Part shown: positions 7,954 through 16,215 of the stretch, in pieces
How the letters are laid out: each line of letters begins with the position of its first letter
Position numbering within the stretch: position 1 is the stretch's first letter
Source of the DNA: Phycisphaerae bacterium
GTDB lineage: Bacteria; Planctomycetota; Phycisphaerae; Tepidisphaerales; Tepidisphaeraceae
Direction of reading: 5' to 3'
DNA length: 45,191 nt
Assembly: GCA_030448225.1 (NCBI GenBank)
Contig: JAUJNJ010000057.1
Location: 1-45,191 of the forward strand
Made by a program: the position numbers and the translations under genes
The notes under the pieces: model-generated
Told to the model about the DNA's origin: nothing
The model's database searches: none
The model's input: only the letters and a program-made list of their open reading frames with translations

Positions 7954-8163
7954 TTGAACCGCGGAGACGCGGAGAGCGCGGAGAAGAGAAGAGCGAAGAG
8001 GTCGAGCCACCGATGGGGCACCGATGAACACCGATGAGCCGAGAAGTCCAGCGCTAGAACTGCGGCGGCGGTCGCTTCGTCTGATCGGTGTCCATCGGTG
8101 CCCCATCGGTGGCTAACAATCCCTCTCTGATTTCTCCGCGCCCTCGGCGTCTACACGGTTGAA
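7954..8163. repeat. Nested long palindrome, repeat family A
   Basis: Outer arms TTGAACCGCGGAGACGCGG... (7954-7986) and its partial complement at 8131-8163 match at 27 of 33 positions. Inside are 31-base arms at 8005-8035 and 8084-8114 that match at 30 of 31 and contain the direct repeat CACCGATG. The whole would fold into one long hairpin. The outer arms are related to those at 23382 and 25030. It fills the tmk-murQ space. Confidence 0.8.
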
Positions 8164-8207
8164 TCGCCCCCTCCACACCGCCCGCCTCCTGCCGTATCAT
8201 CCCCCGC

Positions 8208-9106
8208 GTGAGCCAAGATCGATCCCACCTGATGACCGAGTTGCGCCTGCCCGAATCGATGAACCTCGACGCGATGTCGACCGCGGAGGCCGTCGCGCTG
8301 ATGAACGCGCAGGACGCGGTCGCGGTCGCCGCCGTGGGGGCCGAGGGGGCGAACATCGCCTGCGCGGTCGACCTCGTGACGAAAGCGCTCGCGGCCGGCG
8401 GGCGGCTGCTCTACTTCGGCGCCGGCACGAGCGGCCGGCTCGGCGTGCTCGACGCGTCGGAGTGCCCGCCCACCTTCCGCAGCGACCCCGACACCGTGCA
8501 GGGCGTGATCGCCGGCGGCGAGTCGGCGATGTTCCGCGCCAAGGAGAGGGGGCCGAGGACAGCCCCGAGGGCGGCGCCGCCGACGTCGACGCCCGCCACG
8601 TCGGCCCGAAGGACGTCGTGATGGGCATCGCGGCCGGCGGCACCACGCCCTACGTCCACGGCGCGCTCCGCCGGGCGACCGAGCGCGGCGCCAGGACGAT
8701 CTTCCTCGCCTGCGTGCAGCCGACGCCCGTCGAGGCCCCGGTCGACGTCGCGATCCGCCCGATGGTCGGGCCCGAGGTGCTCACCGGCTCCACCCGCCTC
8801 AAGGCCGGCACCGCGACGAAGCTCGTGCTGAACGCGATCACCACGCTGGCGATGGTGCGGCAGGGCAAGGTGTACGAGAACCTGATGGTCGACCTCCGCG
8901 CGACGAACGTGAAACTCTGGGACCGCGGCGCCCGGATCGTGTCGACGCTCACGTCGTTGCCGCGCGACGCCGCGATGGACCTGCTCCGCAAGTCCGACGG
9001 CCACGTGAAGGTCGCGGTCGTCATGCACCGCCGAAACGTGCCCGCCGAAGAAGCCCGCCGCCTGCTCGACGCGGCCGGCGGCCGGCTGCGCGCGGCGCTG
9101 CGTTGA
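8208..9106 (+). CDS. murQ: N-acetylmuramic acid 6-phosphate etherase, one frameshift
   Basis: About 299 residues after joining two frames, normal for MurQ. The enzyme cleaves the lactyl ether of MurNAc-6-P to give GlcNAc-6-P during cell-wall recycling. The first part has MSTAEAVALMNAQD, GRLLYFGAGTSGRLGVLDASE (SIS domain with the catalytic Glu region) and PPTF; the second has GPKDVVMGIAAGGTTPYV, STRLKAGTATKLVLN and ENLMVDLRATNVKL. The break falls in the run GAGAGGGGGCCGAGG near 8550, where the family reads KEGAED. The start is a GTG with a TATCAT box 7 bases upstream, suggesting a leaderless message; an in-frame ATG at 8232 is the alternative. MurP or AnmK partners are not in the window. Confidence 0.88.
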
Positions 9107-9218
9107 GGATCTAGCCGGGGGAGGAGAATCCGAACCGCAGATTCCGCCGATGGCGCAGATAAGGACGTGGTGCACCGCATTGGCCGGGCACAAAGGTCGT
9201 CGCCTACGTGTGCAGCGC

Positions 9219-9237
9219 GTCATCCCGACGGGATGAC
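9219..9237. terminator. Short perfect hairpin after murQ
   Basis: GTCATCCCGACGGGATGAC forms an 8-bp perfect stem with a 3-base loop, 112 bases after the murQ stop. No T run follows. A 10-base inverted repeat AACCGCAGAT (9133-9142) / ATCTGCGGTT (9300-9309) surrounds it, and GAGTCTCCGCGGTTCAA at 9323-9339 resembles one arm of family A, so this may be a decayed family A palindrome rather than a terminator. Confidence 0.4.
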
Positions 9238-9366
9238 AGTCTTAGGAATTCGGCTCGCTACACCTAAAGGGTTCGCTTTCGACCAGCGGGACTAGCGACA
9301 TCTGCGGTTGCTTCTCGTATCCGAGTCTCCGCGGTTCAAATCGTCTTCACTTCCCCAGGAGGAGTC

Positions 9367-10125
9367 ATGCGAACGTCCGTCGCCACGTCGCTTCTCGCCG
9401 CCTTCACCCTCACGTTCCTCTCTCCGCCTCCCGTCTCTGCGGCCGAGACCGCACAGCAGGCGCAGAAACTTAAGCGGCCGGTGACCGTCGAGATGGACTA
9501 CCTGCTCTTCCTTCCCGAGGGGTACGGCAAAGAGCCGGGCAGGAAGTGGCCGGTGATCGTCTTCCTGCACGGCAGCGGCGAGCGCGGCACGGACCTCGAG
9601 AAGGTGAAGCAGCACGGCCCGCCGAAGGTGGTCGAGCGGAAGAAGGACTTGCCCTTCGTCGTCGTCTCGCCCCAGTGCCCGCCGGGCCAGTGGTGGCAGC
9701 CGATGCAGGTCGTCGCGCTGGTCGACGAGGTGCTGGAGAAGCACTCGCACGCCGACCCCGACCGCGTCTACCTCACAGGCCTGAGCATGGGCGGCACCGG
9801 CACGTGGGAGACGGCAGCCATGTTCCCGGAGCGGTTCGCCGCGATCGCCCCGATCTGCGGCCGCATCCATCCGAGGCGCGTGGAGACGGTGAAGGACCTG
9901 CCGACGTGGGTCTTCCACGGCGAGAAGGACCGCACGGTCCCGATCAAATCGAGCGAGGACGCCGTGGCCACCCTGAAGCGGGTCGGGGCGTCGGAAGTGA
10001 AGTTCGCCCGCTACCCCGACGCCGACCACGACTCATGGACCGTCACCTACGACAATCCCGAACTCTACGCGTGGTTCCTCAAGCACACGCGCAAGCCTGC
10101 GGCCGGCGCGGGCAAGGGCCCTTAG
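9367..10125 (+). CDS. Secreted alpha/beta hydrolase (esterase-like)
   Basis: 252 residues with a signal peptide (MRTSVATSLLAAFTLTFLSP, cleavage likely after VSAAE) and AGGAGGAG upstream of the ATG. The mature part is a small prolyl-oligopeptidase/phospholipase-like hydrolase: VIVFLHGSGERGTD (oxyanion loop, ~residue 60), YLTGLSMGGTGTW with the nucleophile Ser in GxSxG (~140), GEKDRTVP with the Asp (~192) and DADHDSW with the His (~220). It probably removes acyl or feruloyl-type esters from plant or algal polysaccharide outside the cytoplasm; the substrate is inferred only from similar planctomycete esterases. Frame is intact. Confidence 0.85.
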   Translation: MRTSVATSLLAAFTLTFLSPPPVSAAETAQQAQKLKRPVTVEMDYLLFLPEGYGKEPGRKWPVIVFLHGSGERGTDLEKVKQHGPPKVVERKKDLPFVVVSPQCPPGQWWQPMQVVALVDEVLEKHSHADPDRVYLTGLSMGGTGTWETAAMFPERFAAIAPICGRIHPRRVETVKDLPTWVFHGEKDRTVPIKSSEDAVATLKRVGASEVKFARYPDADHDSWTVTYDNPELYAWFLKHTRKPAAGAGKGP

Positions 10126-10154
10126 AACCTGTCTGAGAAGTAACGCGTGGGAAC

Positions 10155-10215
10155 GTGGCGCAGGCGTCCCACTCGCGTTCTTCCAATCGAGACGCGGGCG
10201 GGACGCCCACGCCAC
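10155..10215. repeat. Inverted repeat, 16-bp arms
   Basis: GTGGCGCAGGCGTCCC (10155-10170) pairs with GGGACGCCCACGCCAC (10200-10215) at 14 of 16 positions, with a 29-base loop. The GACGCCTGCG core recalls family E at 28640. Confidence 0.6.
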
Positions 10216-10306
10216 GCCTGGTCCTTCGACGTCTCGAACACGTTCTTAGCTTCACAACGTTTGCGCCGCGGTTCGCTCGCGTGCCGGTCGAAGATCGTCG
10301 GTACGC

Positions 10307-10381
10307 ACCTGATAGCCGCGGGCGGAAGCCCGCTGGTCTTCGCGCGTAGGACCGGCGGGCTTCCGGCCGCGGCCATCAAGT
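10307..10381. repeat. Inverted repeat, family D
   Basis: Arms of 32 bases at 10307-10338 (ACCTGATAGCCGCGGGC...) and 10350-10381 match at 28 of 32. A single further copy of the left arm, with part of its flank (GTxCGCACxTGATAG), is found at 38508. It lies in the 377-base space before the VCBS gene, which holds no other gene. Confidence 0.7.
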
Positions 10382-10502
10382 GACGTCTCATGCGTACTGT
10401 CGGTGTCATGCGTACTGTCCGTGCGCGCGGCAGAATCCCCCTCGGCGGATCAGCACGCCCGCGTGTATATGTGTACGGGTTGGATAACCGAGGAACCTGC
10501 CC

Positions 10503-11834
10503 ATGCGCAATCGAACCCCGCTCGTCGCGATCACCCTTGCCGTCTCGGCCGCCCTCGCCGCCGCGCCAGCCCCGGCCGCCGACGAGGGGCCCGCCAAGCC
10601 CAAGCCGCTGCCGACGTTCCGGGTGCAGGAGATCGAGAAGTCGCTGAAGGTGGGGTATGGCGTGGTCGTCGCCAATGTGAACGCCGACGACAAGCCGGAC
10701 ATCGTCGTCGCCGACGCGGGGCGCGTGCTCTGGTACGAGAACCCCAGCTGGGAACGCCACACGATCATCGAGAACGACAAGGCCGGCATCAAGACGGACA
10801 ACGTCTGCCTCGACGTCTACGACATCGACGGCGACGGCAAGCTCGACGTCGCGGCTCGGCGCCGACTGGCAGCCGGGCAACACGCGGGACGGCGGCTCGC
10901 TTCACTGGCTGAAGCAGCCGACCGAGAGCATCGCTCAGCCGTGGCAGGTCTTCCACATCGCCGCGCCGATCCCCACGCTCCACCGCGTCCCACTTCGGCG
11001 ACCTCGACGGCGACGGCGGCGCGCCGAGCTGATCGTCGCCCCGCTGAAGGGGAAGGACAGCACCGGCAAGGCGAACTGGGAGGACAAGGGCGCGCTGATC
11101 CGCTACAAGATCCCCGCCACGCCCGCCTCGCCCGACGCGAAGTGGACGCCGGAGGTGATGACCGATCAGCTCCACGTCATGCACAACTTCTACCCCGCGC
11201 TGACCCGGGGTGGCGCGGCGTGATCACCGCGAGCTACGAGGGGCTCAACGCCGTGCAGCCCGACGAGTCGTCGCCCGGCAAGTGGGTGGTGCGGCCGAGT
11301 CGGTTCCGGCAATCAGGACAACCCCAAGGGCAGCCGCGGCAGCAGCGAGGTGAAGCGCGGGAAGCTCTACGGCGGCGAGTGGCAGATCCTTGGCGACGAT
11401 CGAGCCGTTCCACGGCAACCAGGTGGCCGTCTACACCGCGCCCGCCCGCGGCGCGCGGGCATGCTGGCCGGCGAGGTCTGGCCGCGCACGGTCCTCGACG
11501 AATCGCTGAAGGCCGGCCACGGCATCGCGTGCGCCGACCTCGACGGCGACGGCGACGACGAGGTGATCGCCGGCTGGCGCGACGGCCAAGACCGGCATCA
11601 ACGTCTACAAGGCCGCCCGTGTCGTCAAGGCCGCCGGCGACCCCGCCCGCCCGGCCGAGAAGGGGACCGAACTCGCCCCGCCGGTCACGTGGACGAAGCA
11701 CGAACTCGACGACGCCATCGCCTGCGGACCTGTTCTGCTTCGACCTCAACGGCGACAAGCGGGTCGACATCGTCGCCTCCGGCCGCGCGACGAAAAACGT
11801 GCGGATCTACTGGAACGAACCGCCCGCGAAGTAG
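10503..11834 (+). CDS. Secreted FG-GAP/VCBS-repeat protein, several frameshifts
   Basis: About 440 residues if the frames are joined. It begins with a signal peptide (VAITLAVSAALAAAPAPAA) and then shows repeated calcium-loop blades of an integrin-like beta-propeller: NVNADDKPDIVVAD, DIDGDGKLDVA, FGDLDGDGAPELIV, ADLDGDGDDEVIAGW and DLNGDKRVDIVASG. These lie in different frames, with breaks near 10850, 11000, 11210, 11310, 11395, 11590 and 11725, while the protein text stays conserved on each side. The overall design (propeller with WYENPSWERHTI) resembles planctomycete secreted proteins annotated as VCBS or aldos-2-ulose dehydratase-like. Role is presumably binding or modifying sugars at the cell surface; no catalytic site can be pointed to. 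Confidence 0.75.
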   Translation: MRNRTPLVAITLAVSAALAAAPAPAADEGPAKPKPLPTFRVQEIEKSLKVGYGVVVANVNADDKPDIVVADAGRVLWYENPSWERHTIIENDKAGIKTDNVCLDVYDIDGDGKLDVAARRRLAAGQHAGRRLASLAEAADREHRSAVAGLPHRRADPHAPPRPTSATSTATAARRADRRPAEGEGQHRQGELGGQGRADPLQDPRHARLARREVDAGGDDRSAPRHAQLLPRADPGWRGVITASYEGLNAVQPDESSPGKWVVRPSRFRQSGQPQGQPRQQRGEAREALRRRVADPWRRSSRSTATRWPSTPRPPAARGHAGRRGLAAHGPRRIAEGRPRHRVRRPRRRRRRRGDRRLARRPRPASTSTRPPVSSRPPATPPARPRRGPNSPRRSRGRSTNSTTPSPADLFCFDLNGDKRVDIVASGRATKNVRIYWNEPPAK

Positions 11835-12022
11835 CGGCTGCGGGGCGTCGCTCCGGTCGTCCGTCTCGCTTTCACGCCAATGATGCCGGGCGAGGGTGCG
11901 TCGCGCTTGTTGTCCGTCGCCCGGGACTCACGTCGATCATCACCCATTTAGTGCCCATCCGAACGACCCCGCACCCCACGTTTCGCCGCAGGCCCGCCGC
12001 AGGTTATTCCGGATAGGCTCTA

Positions 12023-12178
12023 GCCGTCGGGCTTGCCCGCCGCGTTGCCGCGTCGGTCGTCCGCCGAGAGCGAATCGGCACGGCGTCACCCGCTACGCTT
12101 TGCAAACCTTCGTACTTACCCCGTCCAGGCTCCCGACGCGACTTGAACTCCGCGGACGCGGTGGGCAAGCCCGCCGGC
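12023..12178. repeat. Inverted repeat, 22-bp arms
   Basis: GCCGTCGGGCTTGCCCGC... (12023-12044) and its complement at 12157-12178 match at 20 of 22, with 112 bases between. It occupies the space between the convergent VCBS and HTTM genes and probably marks the end of the latter. Apart from it, 11835-12208 holds nothing recognisable. Confidence 0.55.
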
Positions 12179-12208
12179 CAAATATAGGGACGAGCCAGCG
12201 GACCGGGC

Positions 12209-13713
12209 TTATTTCGCACCGACAGGTTCGACCGCCGCCGCCGGGCCGCAACGGCTCGGTCAGCGCGCGATCCCACGGCCAGTGGGCCAGCGGCGGGGCG
12301 GGGACGCTCGCCAGGTCCACGGTCGGATCGACCATCGGCTGCGCGTCGCCCGTTCAGCGAGACGAGCGTCCGCACGCGGATGGCGGCCGGCGGCTCGCCC
12401 TCGGCCCGGCGCTCGGCGGCGAGGTGGCGGGCGAAGTGCAGGATCATGTCGGGGTGGACGGACATCACCCGGTACTGCCGCGGGTTGAGCAGCCGCGCGC
12501 GTCGATCGGCGTCTCCCGGCCGGTGGTCGGATCGACCGCGACGAAGTCGGCCCGGCCCTGCTTGTCGCGCAGCTTCATGTGCCACGCGAAGCGGTGGCCC
12601 TCCTCGGTCCACGAGACGTTGCCCAGGTACAGCAGGTGCCGCAGCGGCACGAGGCATTGCACCGCGAACCACGTCACCAGCAGCGACAACACGACGACCC
12701 GCGCGGGCGTTCCGGGCCGCCGTGCCGGTGGCAGCGCGCCGGTTCCGACGACGAAGCCCGTACTCGAGCAGGCCCCTGCGCGCGCGCCCGCGACCTCGTT
12801 TTGGTCAGCATCCGGTGCGCATCCCAGATAAACAGCATCACGCGGCGGCTGCGGCCGGCAGGGGGCGAGCTTCGCAGCGAGGCTTGGCGGCAGGAGGAAC
12901 TGGGCGACTCGTCAGGGCCAGGCGGGGCGAAGTAGATGAACGTCGTGCCGAGCATCAGCCAGGGAAGATGCCGATGTCGAAGATCCGCGTTAGTCAGGTG
13001 GAACGCGACCGCCAGCGGCGCCGCGACGTGCGTGCGGCGCCAGAGGAGGGCGGGGGAAGATCAGCAGGTCGAGCAGCAGCCCGCCGTAGCTGAAGAGGTA
13101 GGGCATCACGTCGTGCGTGAGGATCGACCACGACGTCCGACGACTCGGCCGCCTCGCGCGCTGGAGCCAGAGCCGCATCGGCTCGCCCCGAGCCAGTCGG
13201 CGTTGAGCTTCGCGACGCCGCCGAAGCAGTAGACGAGACCGACCTGCGCGCGGATCAGCCAGAGCGACCACGCCGGCGCGTCCGACCGCATCGCCGGTCG
13301 CAGTCGCGCGTCGATCGACCACCGGCGGTGCGCGCGGGACGAAACGTCATCAGGAACGCCAGGAGGATGATGAGGTAGAAGTGGTTGAGGTGGTACGTCT
13401 TGTCGAGCAGTGGGAACACGTACGCGAACGCCGCCGAGAACAGCAGGCACGCCGCGCGTAGCAGAACCCACGCCGCGATGCAGGCCCGAGCAAGGCCATC
13501 ACGACGAAGTGAACGATCATCCCCCTGCCCCGGCCAGTGGGCGGACCCGCGGAACCCGTCGTAAGTGAAGTGGACCGTCGTGCGGACCCAGTACTCCTCG
13601 ACCCACCCGTTGGCGAGGTACTTCACCGCGTCGACGGCCATCAGCGCGCCGAACAGCACGCGGAAGAACACGACGAGCGACGCGACGTCGACGGGGGCGA
13701 ACAGGCGGTCCAC
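12209..13713 (-). CDS. HTTM-domain (gamma-carboxylase-like) membrane protein, heavily frameshifted
   Basis: Roughly 500 residues over at least six frame changes. Recognisable blocks in order: [129 protein letters not shown] and [15 protein letters not shown]. This is the HTTM family (related to vitamin K-dependent gamma-glutamyl carboxylase), multi-pass membrane proteins whose bacterial role is mostly unknown. The start follows the family N-terminus. The 3' end is set at the TAA read from 12209 in one frame and is uncertain; another frame runs to 12093 through a repeat. Blocks are well conserved, so sequence error is the likely cause of the breaks. Confidence 0.75.
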
Positions 13714-13882
13714 GACTGGCGGGCGAGGCGAACGTCCGAGATCGGGCGACCGCAGGCCGCGTCAGCGGTCGCACCGATGTGTCCGGCCGTAGCAATTGAC
13801 ATCCGCGTTCTCCGGAGCCCGATGCGGTGATGGAAAACGCTCCGACCCGCACCGTCGCGGCGCGCACGGCCGAGTCGCCGGG

Positions 13883-14194
13883 TCAGCGGTCGCCCAACTG
13901 TCGCTCCGCGTCCCGCGCGCCGTGGAGCACGCGGATTACGAACAGGCCGTCGGCGTCGGCGCGGTAGAGACGAGGTAGTTCCGGAAACCGGTGGATCGGC
14001 CAGAATCGGACGTCCGCCAGGCGCGGGTCGCGGAAGCGGCCGCGGGGCCCATCCCCGGCATCAGCGCGAGCTTCGCATAAGCTTCGCCCAACGTGTCGAA
14101 ATCGAACCGCGGCGTCGAGATTGTCTTTCGCGATGTAGGCGAAGATCTCGTCCGCGTCCCGATCGGCCGCGGGACTGACGACGCGGAGGGTCAC
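13883..14194 (-). CDS. parE: ParE/RelE-type toxin, internally frameshifted
   Basis: 103 residues from a GTG that overlaps the antitoxin stop (GTGA). The family pattern is clear at both ends: LRVVSPAADRDADEIFAYIA (N-terminal helix pair) and DPRLADVRFWPIHRFPELPR, then YRADADGLFVIRVLHGARD (C-terminal strands with the final RVLHGARD). Between 14046 and 14100 the reading RHVGRSLCEARADAG is out of frame; shifting by one base gives DTLGEAYAKLALMPGMG, the expected middle, so two indels cancel. ParE-type toxins inhibit DNA gyrase and RelE-type ones cut mRNA; sequence alone does not decide between them. It lies between citrate synthase and the HTTM gene. Confidence 0.8.
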   Translation of the reverse strand: MTLRVVSPAADRDADEIFAYIAKDNLDAAVRFRHVGRSLCEARADAGDGPRGRFRDPRLADVRFWPIHRFPELPRLYRADADGLFVIRVLHGARDAERQLGDR

Positions 14195-14448
14195 CGTCCG
14201 CCGCTCCCACTGTGGCGTTCGATCAGCGACGTGCGGCTGCGCGTCCAGTACGATTCGTCGGCGTCGACCGCGTCGCCGGATCCCAGGCCTTCGAAGCCGC
14301 GCGCGGTCGCGTCGTCGAACAGGCTGGTCTGGTCCGACCGGACGAGCGTCCACGTACGCGCTTGGGCGAGGGCGAACCGGCCGTCCGCGACCTGCTTCTC
14401 GATGAATGCGCGGGCGTCTTCGGAGAGATTGAGGTTCAGGCTGCTCAT
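14191..14448 (-). CDS. parD: ParD-type antitoxin
   Basis: 85 residues. It begins MSSLNLNLSEDARAFIEKQV, the ribbon-helix-helix start of ParD/CopG antitoxins, and ends GSGDAVDADESYWTRSRTSL, the toxin-binding tail (family form GxPxxxDxxYWxxxR). The middle (ALAQARTWTLVR) fits poorly in this frame; nearby frames give PSAYV, so small compensating indels are likely. Its stop overlaps the GTG of the toxin. Upstream, the citrate synthase frame runs into this gene without a stop, which is probably an artefact of an indel in a G run at about 14475-14479. ParD would neutralise the toxin and repress its own promoter. Confidence 0.8.
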   Translation of the reverse strand: MSSLNLNLSEDARAFIEKQVADGRFALAQARTWTLVRSDQTSLFDDATARGFEGLGSGDAVDADESYWTRSRTSLIERHSGSGGR

Positions 14449-15659
14449 TACCCGGTCCTCCCGCTCCGATTCACCCCCGCTGCGCGTCGGGGTGACCTTC
14501 AGGCCCATCGGGCCGACGTAGTCGTCGGTGGGGCGGATGATGCGGTTGTTCTTGTGCTGCTCCATCACGTGGGCGGTCCAGCCGGTGACGCGGGCGATGG
14601 CGAAGATCAGGGTGAACAGGTCGAGCGGGATGCCCATCGACCAGTAGGTGCTCGCCGAGAAGTCGACGTTGGGGTTGAGGCTCGCCTTCTCCCCTTCGAA
14701 CTCACCGCCTCGTCGCGCAGAATCAGGATGAGCCGCTCGCTCATCTCGTACCACTTCGTGTTGCCGGCGGCCTCGCCGAGCTGCTTGCTCATCTTGCGGA
14801 GGAAGTGGGCGCGGGTCGAACGTCTTGTAGACGCGGTGCCCGAAGCCGGGGACCTTCTTGCAGCTTGGCCGGGTCGGTGCTGGTGACCCAGGTGCGGACG
14901 GTCTGCTCGGCCTAGTCGGGGTCGTTGACGCTGAGCGGAGACTCCATCACGTCTTGTTCGCCCCGCCGTGCAGCGGGCCCTTCAGGGCGGCGGTGGCGGC
15001 GGTGACCGAGGCGTGCACGTCGGCGAGCGTGGCGGCGGTCACGCGGGCGGCGAACGTGCTGGCGTTCATCCCGTGCTCGGCGTGCAGCACGAGCGCGTCC
15101 ATCACGCGGCAGAGCGTGTCGTGCGGCTTCTTCCCGTCGGGCATGTAGAGGAAGTTGCCGGCGATGCTCAGCGACGAGGTCGGGCGCGACCGGCTGCTGC
15201 CCGTTGCGCAGGCGGTGGAACGCAGCAGCGATCGTGGGAACTGCGCCGACGAACGGCCTTGCGGCGGTTGGCGGCCGGCTCGTTGCTCTCGGGTCCGGGT
15301 CGGTGGCCGCCAGCTGGCGGCGGTCGCAGCCCGTCCATCGGCTGGGTCTTGGCCGGCAGGGCCTTCAGCAGCGCGTCCGCGTGCGGCGGCAGCGTCGCGG
15401 CGGCGCCGAGGTCGCGCGCCCAGGCCGTCGAGCTCGCCCCGGTTCAGGAGCTTGCCGTCCCACAGGAGGTACGCACCTCCTCGAACGTGGAGTTTTCGAC
15501 GAGGTCGCCGATCTCGTACCCGCGGTAGACCAGCCGCCCGCGGTGCCGTCGATGAAACAGATCTCGCTCTTGGCGGCGACGACGCCTTCCAGGCCCCCCG
15601 GCGGGCCTGGCGGCGGCGGCAGCGGCAGGTTTGGCAGCGGAGGAATCGGCCACGGTCAT
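14449..15659 (-). CDS. gltA: Citrate synthase, heavily frameshifted
   Basis: About 400 residues across many frame changes, a size typical of the short bacterial type. It condenses oxaloacetate and acetyl-CoA in the citric acid cycle. Blocks in order: GRLVYRGYEIGDLVENSTFE (N-terminal), ADALLKALPAKTQPMDGL, GKKPHDTLCRVMDALVLHAE, EHGMNASTFAARV (first active-site His), ALKGPLHGGAN (second His region), RVYKTFDPRAHFLR, NPNVDFSASTYWSMG (active-site Asp) and NNRIIRPTDDYVGPMGLK (C-terminus). The ATG at 15659 gives MTVADSSAAK. The stop is not visible in frame: the reading continues into parD, but removing one G from the GGGGG run (about 14475-14479) gives a TAA that overlaps the parD ATG. A 2-methylcitrate synthase cannot be excluded. 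Confidence 0.82.
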
Positions 15660-16215
15660 GGGACCCCAGTTCGAAAATAGGCGGCGCGGGCGATCACGAT
15701 TTGCGGGGAGGAACGCCTGGACGTTCGTCTCGGCGGAAATACCGGCCCCGGGAACGGTTACAAGCACCGCAAATCGTCCGATCGACACACCGCCGGCTGG
15801 GGCCGCGAAGCGCTCGGGCGCGAGTATAGAGGCCGGCGCGGGGGCCCGTCAATCGACGCGCCGGGCCGCGGGTTTCAGAACACACCGCGACTTCAACGGG
15901 ATGTACCGCCCGCACCGGCGTGGCCGCTTCAACGGGCCCGTGTGCCGCCCCGCGCTCCGTCCCCGATCCTATATCAGACGCGAACGCCAGGTCGGAGCGC
16001 ACCTGCGATTCAAGGTCGTGCTGATGCCTATCGATCACGCGCAACGTGACTTCAATGCGGAAGGAAAAGTCCTGGCGTTCCAGAACGAAGCGAGGCGATC
16101 TGTAAAGTAGCGGCACCTCCGGCAATAAAGCGGCACTTGTGCCGTTCTCAATACCGGCCCCGCGGGGCTGCACGGCCGGATGACGACGGGAACCTCGGCC
16201 GAACGGGAGCACACG
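15660..16215. other. Long divergent intergenic region
   Basis: 556 bases between the starts of gltA (minus) and the DUF1549 gene (plus). It has lower GC in places (around 16015-16120) than the genes, as expected for promoter DNA. CTTCAACGGG occurs twice (near 15891 and 15927) and CGGCACTTGTGCCG (16131-16144) is a small dyad. An open frame across 15631-16110 shows no conserved character and is not accepted. Confidence 0.4.

Noticed and set aside
14191..14754. A citrate synthase-ParD fusion protein
   Set aside because: The continuous frame exists only because the synthase stop is missing next to a G run; both proteins have complete normal ends and a one-base correction restores the stop.
10503..15659. 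A cluster of true pseudogenes
   Set aside because: Citrate synthase is a core enzyme and conserved motifs persist across each break with cancelling indels in places, which fits sequence errors better than decay.
15631..16110. Plus-strand open frame in the gltA-DUF1549 spacer
   Set aside because: No conserved segment, no ribosome site, and composition typical of spacer DNA.
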